Positions 17,613-26,620 of a stretch of DNA of 40,416 bases are shown here, piece after piece (the first letter of the stretch is position 1; every line of letters begins with the position of its first letter). The DNA lies in contig NZ_LGSI01000004.1 in NCBI RefSeq assembly GCF_001698815.1, forward strand, positions 1-40,416. Direction: 5' to 3'. Source of the stretch: Pseudomonas syringae. GTDB taxonomy: Bacteria; Pseudomonadota; Gammaproteobacteria; Pseudomonadales; Pseudomonadaceae. A program made the translations under genes and the position numbers. The notes below the pieces were generated by a model. It was not told the origin of the DNA. It was given only the letters and a program-made list of their open reading frames with translations, and did no database searches.

Positions 17613-17666
17613 CGTAGGACCGGCTTCAGCCGGGAGAGCGTGCTCCCGGCTGAAGCCGGTCCTACG
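17613..17666. repeat. Perfect palindromic REP hairpin, third family
   Basis: Two 24-bp arms (17613-17636 and 17643-17666) are perfectly complementary around a 6-nt loop. The core is GTAGGACCGGCTTCAGCC. A related copy follows dppF at 37634-37689. It lies 18 bp beyond the regulator stop and may end its transcript. Confidence 0.85.
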
Positions 17667-17684
17667 TCATGGCGCCTTGTCTTC

Positions 17685-18443
17685 TCAAGCCCGCTGCGAT
17701 TCAGCCTCTTCATGGGCGTGGCGCAAACGTTCGCGGCTGTTGGTCAGGTGCAGGCGCATGGCGGCGCGAGCGGCGTCCGAGTCCTGGCGGGCGATTGCGT
17801 CGTAAATCTCCTCGTGTTCCCGGCTGAGGCGATTCATGTAGTGCTGTTGATCGTCATGGGCCAGACGTGCCGAGTTCAAGCGGGTACGCGGAATGATGCT
17901 GGTACCCAGGTGGGTCATGATGTCGGTGAAATAACGGTTACCCGTGGACAGCGCGATTTGCAGGTGGAACTGGAAGTCCGACGCCACGGCATCACTGGCA
18001 TGTGCCGCGCTTTCGTTCAATGCATCCAGCGCGTTGCGCATAGCCAGCAACTGCTCGTCCGTACGACGCTGCGCGGCCAGACCGGCAGATTCCACTTCCA
18101 GGCTGATCCGCAATTCGAGAATCGCCAGTACATCACGCAACGTGACAATAGTGGCCGGGTCGATACGGAAACCGCTCGGGCTCGGCGTATCGAGCACAAA
18201 GGTGCCGATGCCATGCCGGGTTTCGACCAGACCCGACGCCTGCAGGCGCGAAATCGCTTCGCGCACCACCGTGCGGCTGACGCCCTGCTCTTCCATGATC
18301 GCCGACTCGGTAGGCAACTTATCCCCACGCTTGAGCTGTCCGCTGCGAATTCGCTCAGACAATTCAGTGACCAGCTCTTGCGCCAGGCTGCGGTGCTTTC
18401 TGCGGGCGCGAGGCGGAGCGCTTTGATTTTCCATATCCAACAT
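17685..18443 (-). CDS. FadR/GntR-family transcriptional regulator, FCD domain
   Basis: A 252-residue DNA-binding regulator. The N-terminal winged helix-turn-helix covers about residues 18-83 (LAQELVTELSERIRSGQL, KLPTESAIMEEQGVSRTVVREAI, HGIGTFVL). The C-terminal all-helical FCD ligand domain has the metal-binding pattern typical of the group: D in SDFQFHLQIA, then H in MTHLGT, and H in AMRLHLTNSRERL. It probably senses a sugar acid or pathway intermediate. Its place before kdgD and the shared 13-bp motif at its own promoter suggest it represses both kdgD and itself. ATG 18443 follows TGAG; ATG 18434 is an alternative with its purine tract too close. Confidence 0.88.
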   Translation of the reverse strand: MLDMENQSAPPRARRKHRSLAQELVTELSERIRSGQLKRGDKLPTESAIMEEQGVSRTVVREAISRLQASGLVETRHGIGTFVLDTPSPSGFRIDPATIVTLRDVLAILELRISLEVESAGLAAQRRTDEQLLAMRNALDALNESAAHASDAVASDFQFHLQIALSTGNRYFTDIMTHLGTSIIPRTRLNSARLAHDDQQHYMNRLSREHEEIYDAIARQDSDAARAAMRLHLTNSRERLRHAHEEAESQRA

Positions 18444-18468
18444 CAATCTCAGGGCAGTTAAGGGAACA

Positions 18469-18496
18469 ATGATAGCTCACGGCGTTGTACGATCAC
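18469..18496 (-). promoter_or_regulatory. Regulator promoter with operator-like motif
   Basis: GTTGTACGATCAC (plus strand, 18484-18496) differs by one base from the kdgD site. On the minus strand a TATCAT -10 element lies at 18469-18474, placing the motif in the promoter spacer about 40-50 bp from the ATG at 18443. The -35 element is poor. The arrangement predicts autoregulation. Confidence 0.45.
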
Positions 18497-18527
18497 ATGC
18501 GTAAAAACGACTCGACCTGCAACATAT

Positions 18528-20264
18528 CTATACAACCGCTTCAGGATGCGGCTGTTCGAGCAGTTGCCCGCCCTCAATGCGCAGGTGCCGACGATGAAAA
18601 CGCTTGAGACTGCTGCGATGGCCAATGCTTAACAGGGTTACGCCCGGCAATTCATCGATCAGCGCCTGATACAGCGCAGCCTCGTCCTCTTCATCCATGG
18701 CCGAAGTCGCCTCATCCAGATACAACCAGCGCGGCGCGAACAACAATGCCCTGGCAAACGCCACGCGCTGCTGCTCACCCGGTGACAACATGCGTTGCCA
18801 GTGATTGCTTTCATCCAGACGCGGAATCAGATGGTTCAAGCGGCAGGTTTGCAGAATCTCGGCAAAGCGCTCGGCAGGGTAAACGTCGCTGGCCTGTGGA
18901 TAACTTAACGCGTCGCGCAAGGTACCGATGGGCAGATAAGGCTTCTGCGGCAAGAACAGATAGCGTTCAGCCGGCACGACCAACTGGCCATGGCCATCAT
19001 TCCACAAACCACCCAACGCCCGCAGCAACGTGCTTTTGCCGCTGCCGGACCGCCCGCTGAGCATGACGTGCTCACCCGCTGCGATACTCAGATTGGCATT
19101 GCTCAGCAATTGCCGACCCGCACCGAGCTGCAAGCCCAGGCCTTTCAAGCTCAAGGCATCGCCGTCGCGACGGATATCGAAGGCCGGCTCGCGTTGTTCA
19201 TTGTGAGCCATGGCCTGACGGAAACTCAGCAAACGATCACAGGTCGCGCGCCATGACGCCAACGTAGTGTACGCGTCGATAAACCAGCTGAAGTTCTCCT
19301 GCACGTTGCCGAATGCCGAGTTGATCTGCATCAGGCCGCCCAGCTCGATCTTGCCTGCGAAGTAACGCGGCGCGGCGACGACAAAGGCGAAGATGATGGC
19401 GATCTGGGAATAACCGGCCGTAAAGAACGTCAGGCGCTTTTGCACCTTCATGATCGTCCAGAAATTCCCCCAGACCATGCCGAATCGTGAACTCAGGCGC
19501 TCATTCTCGTTGGGCTCGCCGTTGGACAGCGCAATGCTTTCGGCATTTTCCCGCACCCGAACCAGGGCGAAACGCAGGTCGGCTTCGTAGCGTTCCTGCT
19601 GGTTGCTGAGCAGGATCAGACGCCGCCCGATCAGGTGCGTCAGCCAGCTGCCCACTACCGCATACAACAAGGCCGCCCAGAACATATAGCCGGGGATGGT
19701 GATGCCGAACAATTCGATGCTGCCGGAAACGCCCCACAGGATGATGGAAAACGAAACCAGACTGACCACCGTACGCATCAGCCCCAAACCCAGCGACAAG
19801 GTGCTGGTGGTGAACTGATCCAGATCCTGGGACAGGCGTTGGTCAGGGTTGTCGGTATAACCGCCCTGCTCCAGTTGGTAGTAGTTCTTGTGGCTGAGCC
19901 ATTTGGCGAAATGCTGCTCGGTCAGCCAGCGCCGCCAGCGAATGGTCAGCATTTGCGTGAGATAAAGCCGGTAAACCGCACTCAGAATGCCCACCGCAGC
20001 AATCCCGCAGAAGTACAGAATCTGCTGGGTGAAGGCTTCCAGGTCTTTCTTTTCCAGCGCGTTATAGAAGTCGCGATACCAGCTGTTGATCACCACCGAA
20101 ATGGCCACGCTGAACAGTGAAAGGGCAATCACGGCAATCAGCAGAGTCCAGGCCAGGCCCTTTTCTTCACTGCGCCAATAAGGGGTCGTGAGCTTCCATA
20201 CTCGCGAAAAAAAAGCTCCTTCAACGCTGTCATTGACCGTTGAATATTCGGCATTGCGACTCAT
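18528..20264 (-). CDS. ABC transporter ATP-binding/permease protein, SbmA/BacA-YddA type
   Basis: A 578-residue half-transporter. Residues 1-340 are the membrane domain with about six helices; WRSEEKGLAWTLL, INSWYRDFYNAL and WRRWLTEQHFAKWL are landmarks of the SbmA/BacA-like domain. Residues 370-578 are the nucleotide-binding domain: Walker A GRSGSGKST (404-412), Q-loop Q440, signature LSPGEQQR (493-500), Walker B WLYLDEAT (513-520) and H-loop GHRS. E. coli YddA has the same architecture; unlike SbmA, which is proton-driven, this form should use ATP. Transported molecules in the group include peptides and very-long-chain or vitamin-like compounds; the substrate here is unknown. It has only a weak ribosome site. 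It runs toward the GntR gene, 84 bp away, without an obvious terminator. Confidence 0.87.
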   Translation of the reverse strand: MSRNAEYSTVNDSVEGAFFSRVWKLTTPYWRSEEKGLAWTLLIAVIALSLFSVAISVVINSWYRDFYNALEKKDLEAFTQQILYFCGIAAVGILSAVYRLYLTQMLTIRWRRWLTEQHFAKWLSHKNYYQLEQGGYTDNPDQRLSQDLDQFTTSTLSLGLGLMRTVVSLVSFSIILWGVSGSIELFGITIPGYMFWAALLYAVVGSWLTHLIGRRLILLSNQQERYEADLRFALVRVRENAESIALSNGEPNENERLSSRFGMVWGNFWTIMKVQKRLTFFTAGYSQIAIIFAFVVAAPRYFAGKIELGGLMQINSAFGNVQENFSWFIDAYTTLASWRATCDRLLSFRQAMAHNEQREPAFDIRRDGDALSLKGLGLQLGAGRQLLSNANLSIAAGEHVMLSGRSGSGKSTLLRALGGLWNDGHGQLVVPAERYLFLPQKPYLPIGTLRDALSYPQASDVYPAERFAEILQTCRLNHLIPRLDESNHWQRMLSPGEQQRVAFARALLFAPRWLYLDEATSAMDEEDEAALYQALIDELPGVTLLSIGHRSSLKRFHRRHLRIEGGQLLEQPHPEAVV

Positions 20265-20354
20265 GGGTGATGTCTCGGCTTCAATTGAAGTTCAGCGTCC
20301 GGGATAAACCTGAACGCTCGACACGATCATCCTTGAATGGGGTTGTGCTTTGAC

Positions 20355-20915
20355 TCAGCGACGCACCGGCCGCTTCTGCAACTTGCGCTGCAAGGTGCGT
20401 CGATGCATGCCCAGCGCTCGGGCCGTGGCCGAAATATTGCCTTCATGCTCGGTCAGGACACGCTGAATGTGTTCCCACTGCAAACGGTCCACCGACATCG
20501 GGTTTTCCGGCACCAGGGTATCCAGATCGGAATGCTGGGAGAGCAGCGAGGCCAGCACGTCGTCGGCATCTGCCGGTTTGCACAGGTAATTGCACGCGCC
20601 GCGCTTGATCGCCTCGACGGCGGTGGCGATGCTCGAATAACCGGTGAGGATCACCACGCGCATGTCCGGGTCGAGTTCCAGCAGCTTGGGCAGCAGGACC
20701 AGGCCGGAATCACCGTCCATCTTCAAGTCCAGCGCGGCAAACTCGGGAATGTCCGCCTGCGCCAGGGCCAGGCCTTCTTCGGCGGAACCTGCGGTGCTCA
20801 CGCGAAAGCCGCGACGGCTCATGGCTCGCGCCATCACTCGGGTAAAGGTCGCATCATCGTCAACCAGCAACAGATGCGGCAGCTCTTCGCCTTCAACCTG
20901 GATTTCGTCACTCAT
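20355..20915 (-). CDS. roxR: Redox response regulator RoxR (RegA/PrrA/ActR family)
   Basis: A 186-residue response regulator. The receiver domain has acidic D19/D20, phosphoacceptor D63 (ALDLKMDG), T91 and K113. A short proline-containing linker leads to a Fis-type helix-turn-helix (GNISATARALGMHRRTLQRK, about 159-178), the nearly invariant DNA-binding end of this family. RoxR and its relatives control terminal oxidases and other respiratory genes by redox state. It overlaps the end of roxS by 8 nt, so the pair is translationally coupled. Confidence 0.95.
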   Translation of the reverse strand: MSDEIQVEGEELPHLLLVDDDATFTRVMARAMSRRGFRVSTAGSAEEGLALAQADIPEFAALDLKMDGDSGLVLLPKLLELDPDMRVVILTGYSSIATAVEAIKRGACNYLCKPADADDVLASLLSQHSDLDTLVPENPMSVDRLQWEHIQRVLTEHEGNISATARALGMHRRTLQRKLQKRPVRR

Positions 20916-22170
20916 TTAAGTCTCCTCGGGCATCACGGGGCAGACGCAGCTCAGTGAGCGTGCCGCCTTCTTCATGACTGTAGAGTTTTACCGAGCCGCC
21001 CGCACGGGTCACGCTGGCTTTGCTCAGGAAAAGGCCCAGGCCGAAGCCTTTGCCCTTGGTGGTAAAGAAAGGTTTGCCGATTTGTTCGGCAATGGCCAGC
21101 GGCACCCCTGCGCCGTGGTCGCGAATACTGATGCAGATTTCCTCGAAGTCCCAGCCCAGACTGACTTCCAGCCCTTCCGGGCAGGCATCGGCGGCGTTGT
21201 TCAGCAGGTTAAGCAACGCTTGGGTCAAGTCCGGCGGCGGCGCAAGCATGGGCGCTGTATCGGTGCCCAGCAACACAAAACGATAACTGGCTTCCGGGCG
21301 CATCAGGTGCCAGCGATTAAGGGCTTCATCCAGCCAGTGCGTCACCGCCTGCTTTTCCACCGCCAGACGCCGATTGGCCTCGGAAGCGCGAACCAGTTGC
21401 TGCAAGGTCAGCTTGCATTGCTTGACCTGCTCTTGCAGCACGGCAAGATCGTCCTGCAACGCCGGATCGTGATGATCCTGGCGCATCTCTTTAAGCAGCA
21501 CGCTCATGGTCGACAACGGCGTGCCCAATTCATGCGCCGCGCCAGCCGCCTGGGTCGCCACAGCGAGCAATTGCTGGTCACGCAGGCCTTCTTCACGGCG
21601 CTCGGCACGCAGTTGCTCCTGGCGGCGCAGCTCTTCGGCCATTTTCGCAGCGAAGAACGTGATCACCGCAGCCGCCAGGGCGAAACTCAGCCACATGCCG
21701 TAAATCTGCAGGTTCTCCCGCGCAATGGGCAACGTGTCCAACGGATAGAACTGCACCAGCAGCAAGGTATAGGCGGCCAGCGCAATGCCAGACAGAATCA
21801 GCGAAAAGCGCCATGGCAGCGTGACCGCAGCAATGGTCAGCGGCACCAGGTAATAAGAAACGAACGGGTTGGTCGAGCCGCCGGAGTAGTACAGCAGCGC
21901 GCTATGAATCAGCAGGTCGAAGGCCAGCTGCACGGCATATTCCAGTTCGGTGACCGGCAGCGAAGTGCGCAGCCGAACGGCGGTCAGGAGACACCAGACC
22001 ATGGAAAAGCCGAGGGTAATCGCCAGTTGCATCCAGGGAAGCGGCAACAAGTGAAACAGGTAGGCAATACCCACCGATCCAGCCTGCGCGGCCAGCACCA
22101 GCATGCGGATAAGAGTCAGACGCCAGAGGTTCTGGCGAGTAGCGGACAGCAATTGAACGGGGGCGAGCAT
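20908..22170 (-). CDS. roxS: Redox sensor histidine kinase RoxS (RegB/PrrB family)
   Basis: A 420-residue inner-membrane kinase with six predicted helices (about 18-175). The quinone-site motif GGSTNPF (97-103) in the second half of the membrane domain is the hallmark of RegB-type sensors. The H-box is AHELGTPLST with H213, and C252 in EQVKQCKLTL is at the place of the redox-active cysteine of RegB. N-box NLLNNAADA (321-329), G1 DHGAGVP (351-357) and G2 GKGFGLGL (373-380) are intact. The ATG at 22170 has AGGAGAG upstream; the frame extends into a REPIN but is not coding there. It forms an operon with roxR. Confidence 0.95.
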   Translation of the reverse strand: MLAPVQLLSATRQNLWRLTLIRMLVLAAQAGSVGIAYLFHLLPLPWMQLAITLGFSMVWCLLTAVRLRTSLPVTELEYAVQLAFDLLIHSALLYYSGGSTNPFVSYYLVPLTIAAVTLPWRFSLILSGIALAAYTLLLVQFYPLDTLPIARENLQIYGMWLSFALAAAVITFFAAKMAEELRRQEQLRAERREEGLRDQQLLAVATQAAGAAHELGTPLSTMSVLLKEMRQDHHDPALQDDLAVLQEQVKQCKLTLQQLVRASEANRRLAVEKQAVTHWLDEALNRWHLMRPEASYRFVLLGTDTAPMLAPPPDLTQALLNLLNNAADACPEGLEVSLGWDFEEICISIRDHGAGVPLAIAEQIGKPFFTTKGKGFGLGLFLSKASVTRAGGSVKLYSHEEGGTLTELRLPRDARGDLNE

Positions 22171-22253
22171 GAGCTCTCCTGATGAGTGCTCCAGGCGAAT
22201 CGGAGCGAGTATAACCAGCCACAGGTGAAAACTGCGAAAAGTGAGGCATGTTT

Positions 22254-22342
22254 GTTGGAGCGAGGCTTGCCCGCGAAGCTTGATTCCAGTCGTCATTTCC
22301 TTTGGCTTGATTGACGCCTTCGCGGGCAAGCCTCGCTCCAAC
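22254..22342. repeat. REPIN upstream of roxS
   Basis: Two inverted arms with the same sequence as those at 13220-13310 flank a spacer of about 42 bp with a different sequence. Unusually for a REPIN it lies in a divergent promoter region, between roxS and the SIMPL gene, where it could influence both. Confidence 0.88.
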
Positions 22343-22432
22343 GATGGTTTTCGGATCGGAACCTGCCCCCGGTTTCACAGTCTGATAGCTTTGCGTCTCA
22401 GCTCGACCACACCTCCATAAAAGGAAGTTTCC

Positions 22433-23146
22433 ATGTTCAGCCTTCGTCCAACTGCCGCCCTCCTCGCCCTCGGCGTTGCTGCCCTGTCCAGCGTTTCAGC
22501 CATGGCTGAAGACCTCCGTTACAACCAGATTTCCGTGCGTGCCGAAGTGGACCAGGAAGTCGCTCGCGACTTGATGAACGTCACGCTCTATAGCGAGGCG
22601 CAGAACACCGATCCGGCCAAACTCGCTGCTGAAATCACCGAAACCCTGAACAAGGCCCTCGCGCAAGCGCGGCAGGTCAACGGCGTGACAATCCGCCAGG
22701 GCAATCGCAGCAGTTATCCGGTCTATGACGACAAAGGGCAGAAGATCACCGGCTGGCGTGAACGTGCCGAGCTGCGTCTGGAAAGCGCCGATTTCGCGGC
22801 ACTGTCCAAGCTCACCGGCGAGATGCTCGGTGACATGAAAATGGGCGGTATGGATTTCTCCATTGCCAAGCCAACCCGCAAAGCCAGCGAAGATGTGTTG
22901 CTCAAGGATGCCGTGACGGCGTTCCGGGCGCGCGCGCAACTGCTGACCGAAGCGCTGGGCGGCACGGGTTATAAAGTGGTCAACCTGACGTTCAATACTT
23001 CGGGCTTCCCGCAGCCGTACTTGCGCGCGCCGGTCATGATGATGAAAGCCGCCCGCTCTGACGGCGCGCCGACCCCGGATGTCGAAGCCGGCACCAGCCA
23101 GGTAACGGTCACCGCCGACGGCGTGATCGAAGTCGCCATTCCCTGA
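22433..23146 (+). CDS. SIMPL (DUF541) domain periplasmic protein
   Basis: A 237-residue exported protein with a Sec signal peptide (about 1-25, cut after SAMA). The mature part has the SIMPL/DUF541 pattern: an N-terminal VRAEVDQEVARDLMNVTL strand, a helix with many Ala and Gln, a central GWRERAELRLES strand, and a C-terminal beta strand SQVTVTADGVIEV. The family binds partners in the periplasm and affects envelope stress or oxidative tolerance in some bacteria; the role here is unknown. AAGGAAG precedes the ATG at normal distance. An intrinsic terminator follows 7 nt after the stop, so the gene is monocistronic. Confidence 0.88.
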   Translation: MFSLRPTAALLALGVAALSSVSAMAEDLRYNQISVRAEVDQEVARDLMNVTLYSEAQNTDPAKLAAEITETLNKALAQARQVNGVTIRQGNRSSYPVYDDKGQKITGWRERAELRLESADFAALSKLTGEMLGDMKMGGMDFSIAKPTRKASEDVLLKDAVTAFRARAQLLTEALGGTGYKVVNLTFNTSGFPQPYLRAPVMMMKAARSDGAPTPDVEAGTSQVTVTADGVIEVAIP

Positions 23147-23153
23147 TTGATCC

Positions 23154-23180
23154 TGGCGGCAATTACGGTTGCCGCCATTT
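23154..23180 (+). terminator. Intrinsic terminator after the SIMPL gene
   Basis: A perfect 9-bp stem (TGGCGGCAA with TTGCCGCCA) around a 6-nt loop, ending in TTT. Confidence 0.82.
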
Positions 23181-23370
23181 CCTGTACGTCCCGCCGACAC
23201 CTCGCTACACCTGCGTTCCTTTCCCCTACATGCATTGCCGACCTGTCTGATTCCGCCATTTTTCTCAGGCCGTAAACTCACACCCCGTTACACCCACATT
23301 CATTTTTACGCGCAGGTCGCTGACAGTCGACTGCGGCTGCACGCTTGCGCTCACTCTAAAGGAATCACGG

Positions 23371-24897
23371 ATGAATCCTTCGCAAACACTTATTGATAAC
23401 GACACAGCCGTCGAACCCCTGCCCGTGGCGCTGCGCTTCGAAGCAGGCAAAGGCGATCCTGTAACAGCCACCCACGGTGCAATCGAAGGAGTGCTTGGCA
23501 AGCTCGATCTCACCGCGTTTCAGATCCGCGCCATTTATTACGGCAACTGGCTCAGGGATTACTCCCAACTGCTCGACCCGAAACTGGTCCGCGCTGTCGG
23601 CACCCCGAAAAACTTCCCGGACGTGTTGTCCCGAGAGGCCTTGAGCAAGATCGTCGATGTGCTGGCGGTCCGGGAATTTACCGGACTGATGGCAACTGAT
23701 CGCCAGCAATTTATCGTGACGCCCGAAAGACTTGGCGTTTACCGGCCCAGCGAACACCTCGACAATCCCAAACCCACTAACGACAAACCCACTGACCCGA
23801 AAAGCATCGACGCGGATTTCGAAGACTGGGTCGCGCCGGATGACGCGTCACTGCAAGTCGACCCTGAAACGTCGATGAAGCGCTACTTGCAGCGTTGCAA
23901 GGCGTTCATGACCGCCGAGCTGAACCTTGCGCGCCAGGCGGGTCCGCAATCCGCCGATGGCCTGCGGGCCTTCGGTTCCGCGCTGCATGTTCTGGAAGAC
24001 TTCTTCGCCCACTCCAACTTTGTCGAACTCAGCCTGAGAAAGATGGGTTATAGCGACGTGCTGCCATGGACCTCCAAGGCCGACTGCAAGCATGGTTTGC
24101 CCCTGGTGACCGGCACCTTTGGCGGCAGCGATATCATCGGCAGTCTGGCAGCACCGCTGGGCAAGATCCTGTTTTCCACAGATGACAAACCGTTCGAAGT
24201 CACCAGACCCGGCGTGCGCTACGAGCGCGACCAGATTATCCAGATCCTGCTCAGCGAACATCCCGACCCGAAATGGTATGACGCCCATGAGGCATTTTTG
24301 AGCGCTCGCGATACGTGGGCCGGTCTGTCGTTTGCCAGCAAAGTCGAACAAATCTTCAATGTCATCGGTACGCCGGGCAGGATCGTTGGCAACGCTGTCG
24401 GCACCGCCATGCAAGGCCTGACCACACTGTTCGGCAACAGCGTTGACGACGCGCAAACCACCTTGGGCGAAGATCCAAACACCAACGGCTCGACAAACCC
24501 ATCCCACTCCCAACTCGCCAAGGACCATGCCGAACATCCGCTGCACTTCCTCGCCGGGCAGCTGGCGCAGAAAGCCGTGCTGCACGTGGCGCAGGCAATG
24601 CTCGGGCAATGGGAGCAAAAAATCGGGGCTCAAGACCCGACACAAGCAGCCGCGCAGTACTTTACCCATCCCATGGACAGTGACTGGCAGGATGCACTGG
24701 TGCGCGAATGGGCGAAAAACAACCCCGGACTTGTGAAACGCGCAACCAGCAAAAGCGAGCTGGATAACATCAGTAGAGATGTGCAGAAAAGCGCCAGCAA
24801 GGCGCTTGACCGTTTCAAAAACGAAAGCAGCACTTTCCTGAATAAATTTGACATCAATTCAGCCAAGGATGTGTGGAACCTGATCACAGGCAAGTAG
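23371..24897 (+). CDS. HET-C-related protein
   Basis: A 508-residue protein with no signal peptide. It resembles bacterial homologues of fungal HET-C, a heterokaryon-incompatibility protein. Conserved points include THGAIEG (H35), YGNWLRDYSQ (D63), a helix at 170-190 and the strong motif LHVLEDFFAHSNFVEL (H206, E209, D210, H214, E219). The spacing of His, Asp and Glu resembles metal ligands in zinc phospholipase C, so a membrane-lipid or toxin-like activity is an attractive inference but unproven. Residues 320-405 are Gly/Asn/Thr-rich and amphipathic, and the C-terminal 100 residues are helical and lysine-rich. AAGGAA lies 6 nt before the ATG. No immunity gene is obvious beside it. Confidence 0.8.
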   Translation: MNPSQTLIDNDTAVEPLPVALRFEAGKGDPVTATHGAIEGVLGKLDLTAFQIRAIYYGNWLRDYSQLLDPKLVRAVGTPKNFPDVLSREALSKIVDVLAVREFTGLMATDRQQFIVTPERLGVYRPSEHLDNPKPTNDKPTDPKSIDADFEDWVAPDDASLQVDPETSMKRYLQRCKAFMTAELNLARQAGPQSADGLRAFGSALHVLEDFFAHSNFVELSLRKMGYSDVLPWTSKADCKHGLPLVTGTFGGSDIIGSLAAPLGKILFSTDDKPFEVTRPGVRYERDQIIQILLSEHPDPKWYDAHEAFLSARDTWAGLSFASKVEQIFNVIGTPGRIVGNAVGTAMQGLTTLFGNSVDDAQTTLGEDPNTNGSTNPSHSQLAKDHAEHPLHFLAGQLAQKAVLHVAQAMLGQWEQKIGAQDPTQAAAQYFTHPMDSDWQDALVREWAKNNPGLVKRATSKSELDNISRDVQKSASKALDRFKNESSTFLNKFDINSAKDVWNLITGK

Positions 24898-25018
24898 CAA
24901 CGCCCGGCAACAGCGCCAGATCAAGATGTTTGTGGGAACCCGCGCGGTGCGGCACTATCCGATGCCTATCGTTTGTCGATATTCAGGCACGGCTATTGCC
25001 GCACTTCGCGAGGACTCC

Positions 25019-26620
25019 ATGACACCGACGCTCTTCAAACCGCTGTTGCTGACTACCGCGCTGCTGGCTTGCGCGCCCTTTGCCCAAGCCGCCAGCACCC
25101 TTGTGTATTGCTCCGAAGCCAGCCCGGCCGGCTTCGACCCGAGCCAGTACACCAGCGGCACCGATTTCGACGCGTCTGCCGAAACGGTGTTCAATCGCCT
25201 GACGCAATTCAAGCGCGGCGGCACCGAAGTCGAGCCGGGGCTGGCGACCCGCTGGGATGTTTCCAGCGACGGCCTGACTTACACCTTTCACCTGCGCCCC
25301 GGCGTGAAGTTCCACACCACCGATTACTTCAAGCCAAGCCGGGATTTCAACGCCGACGACGTACTGTTCACCTTCAATCGGCTGCTGGATGCCAACCAGC
25401 CGTTTCGCAAGGCTTACCCGTCCGAGTCGCCCTACTTCACCGACATGGACATGAACAAAACCATCAAGAGCGTGACAAAGGTCGACGACCAGACCGTCAC
25501 GTTCAACCTGAACAACATTGACGCCGCTTTCGTGCAGAACCTGGCGATGAGCTTTGCCTCGATCCAGTCCGCCGAATACGCCGACCAGTTGCTCAAGCAG
25601 GGCAAGGCCGAAGAGATCAATCAGAAGCCGATTGGCACCGGCCCGTTCGTGTTCAAGCGCTATCAGAAGGACACGCAGATTCGCTACGACGCCAACACGG
25701 CGTACTGGAAACCCGAGGACGTCAAACTCGATCACCTGATTTTCTCAATCAACAGCGACGCCGCCGTGCGGCTGCAAAAGCTCAAGGCCGGCGAATGCCA
25801 GGTCAGCGGTTACCCGCGTCCGCAGGACATCGAACTGATGCAGAAAGACCCTAACCTCAAGGTGTTGAGCCAACCGGGTTTCAACCTGGGTTTCCTCGCC
25901 TATAACGTAACCCACGCGCCACTGGATCAACTCAAGGTGCGTCAGGCGCTAGACATGGCCATCGACAAGCCGGCGATCATCAAGGCGGTTTACCAGAGCG
26001 CCGGCCAGCTGGCCGAGAACGCCATCCCGCCGGGCCAGTGGAGCTACGACCCAACCGTTAAAGATGCGCCGTACGACCCGACCAAGGCCAAACAGCTGCT
26101 CAAGGAAGCCGGCGTCGCGCCAGGCACCCAGATCAATTTGTGGGCCATGACCGTCCAGCGCGCGTCGAACCCCAATGCGCGCATGTCGGCGCAGATGATT
26201 CAGGCCGACTGGTCGAAGATCGGCATCAAGGCCAACATCGTCAGTTATGAATGGGGCGAATACATCAAGCGCGCCAAGGCGGGCGAGCACGACGTGATGA
26301 TCTACGGCTGGACCGGTGACAATGGCGACCCGGACAACTGGCTCGGCGTGTTGTACAGCTGTGCAGCGGTAAAAGGCAGCAACTACGCCAAATGGTGTGA
26401 TCCGGCCTACGACAAACTGGTGCAACAGGCCAAGTTGACCACCAATCGCGACGAGCGAATCAAGCTTTACCAGCAGGCCCAGCACATTCTCAAGGCCCAG
26501 GTACCGATCACGCCGATTGCCAACTCCAAGGTCTTCCAGCCGATGCGCAAGGAAGTCCAGGACTTCAAATTGAGCCCCTTTGGCCTGACGCCTTTTTATG
26601 GGGTCAGCCTGAGCCAATAA
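25019..26620 (+). CDS. DppA-like peptide-binding protein 1
   Basis: A 533-residue periplasmic solute-binding protein of family 5 (DppA/OppA). The signal peptide ends APFAQA-AS. The mature start LVYCSEASPAGFDPSQYTSGTD is the DppA-like signature. Two cysteine pairs (YCSEAS with GECQVSG; YSCAAVKGS with KWCDP) match the disulfides of DppA. The ligand lid segment GWTGDNGDPDNWLG is intact. The frame is open for 31 codons upstream but AGGA lies before the ATG at 25019. It is the first of four paralogues feeding one permease; sequence differences suggest different peptide preferences. Its stop is followed by 284 bp before the next gene. Confidence 0.92.
   Translation: MTPTLFKPLLLTTALLACAPFAQAASTLVYCSEASPAGFDPSQYTSGTDFDASAETVFNRLTQFKRGGTEVEPGLATRWDVSSDGLTYTFHLRPGVKFHTTDYFKPSRDFNADDVLFTFNRLLDANQPFRKAYPSESPYFTDMDMNKTIKSVTKVDDQTVTFNLNNIDAAFVQNLAMSFASIQSAEYADQLLKQGKAEEINQKPIGTGPFVFKRYQKDTQIRYDANTAYWKPEDVKLDHLIFSINSDAAVRLQKLKAGECQVSGYPRPQDIELMQKDPNLKVLSQPGFNLGFLAYNVTHAPLDQLKVRQALDMAIDKPAIIKAVYQSAGQLAENAIPPGQWSYDPTVKDAPYDPTKAKQLLKEAGVAPGTQINLWAMTVQRASNPNARMSAQMIQADWSKIGIKANIVSYEWGEYIKRAKAGEHDVMIYGWTGDNGDPDNWLGVLYSCAAVKGSNYAKWCDPAYDKLVQQAKLTTNRDERIKLYQQAQHILKAQVPITPIANSKVFQPMRKEVQDFKLSPFGLTPFYGVSLSQ

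Larger units (their letters stand above)
17383..17684. other. 302-bp control region between kdgD and its regulator gene
   Basis: No gene is seen. It holds the kdgD promoter with an overlapping operator-like motif (17447-17478), a second copy of that motif at 17570-17582, and a perfect 24-bp palindromic REP at 17613-17666 that directly follows the regulator gene. Confidence 0.7.
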
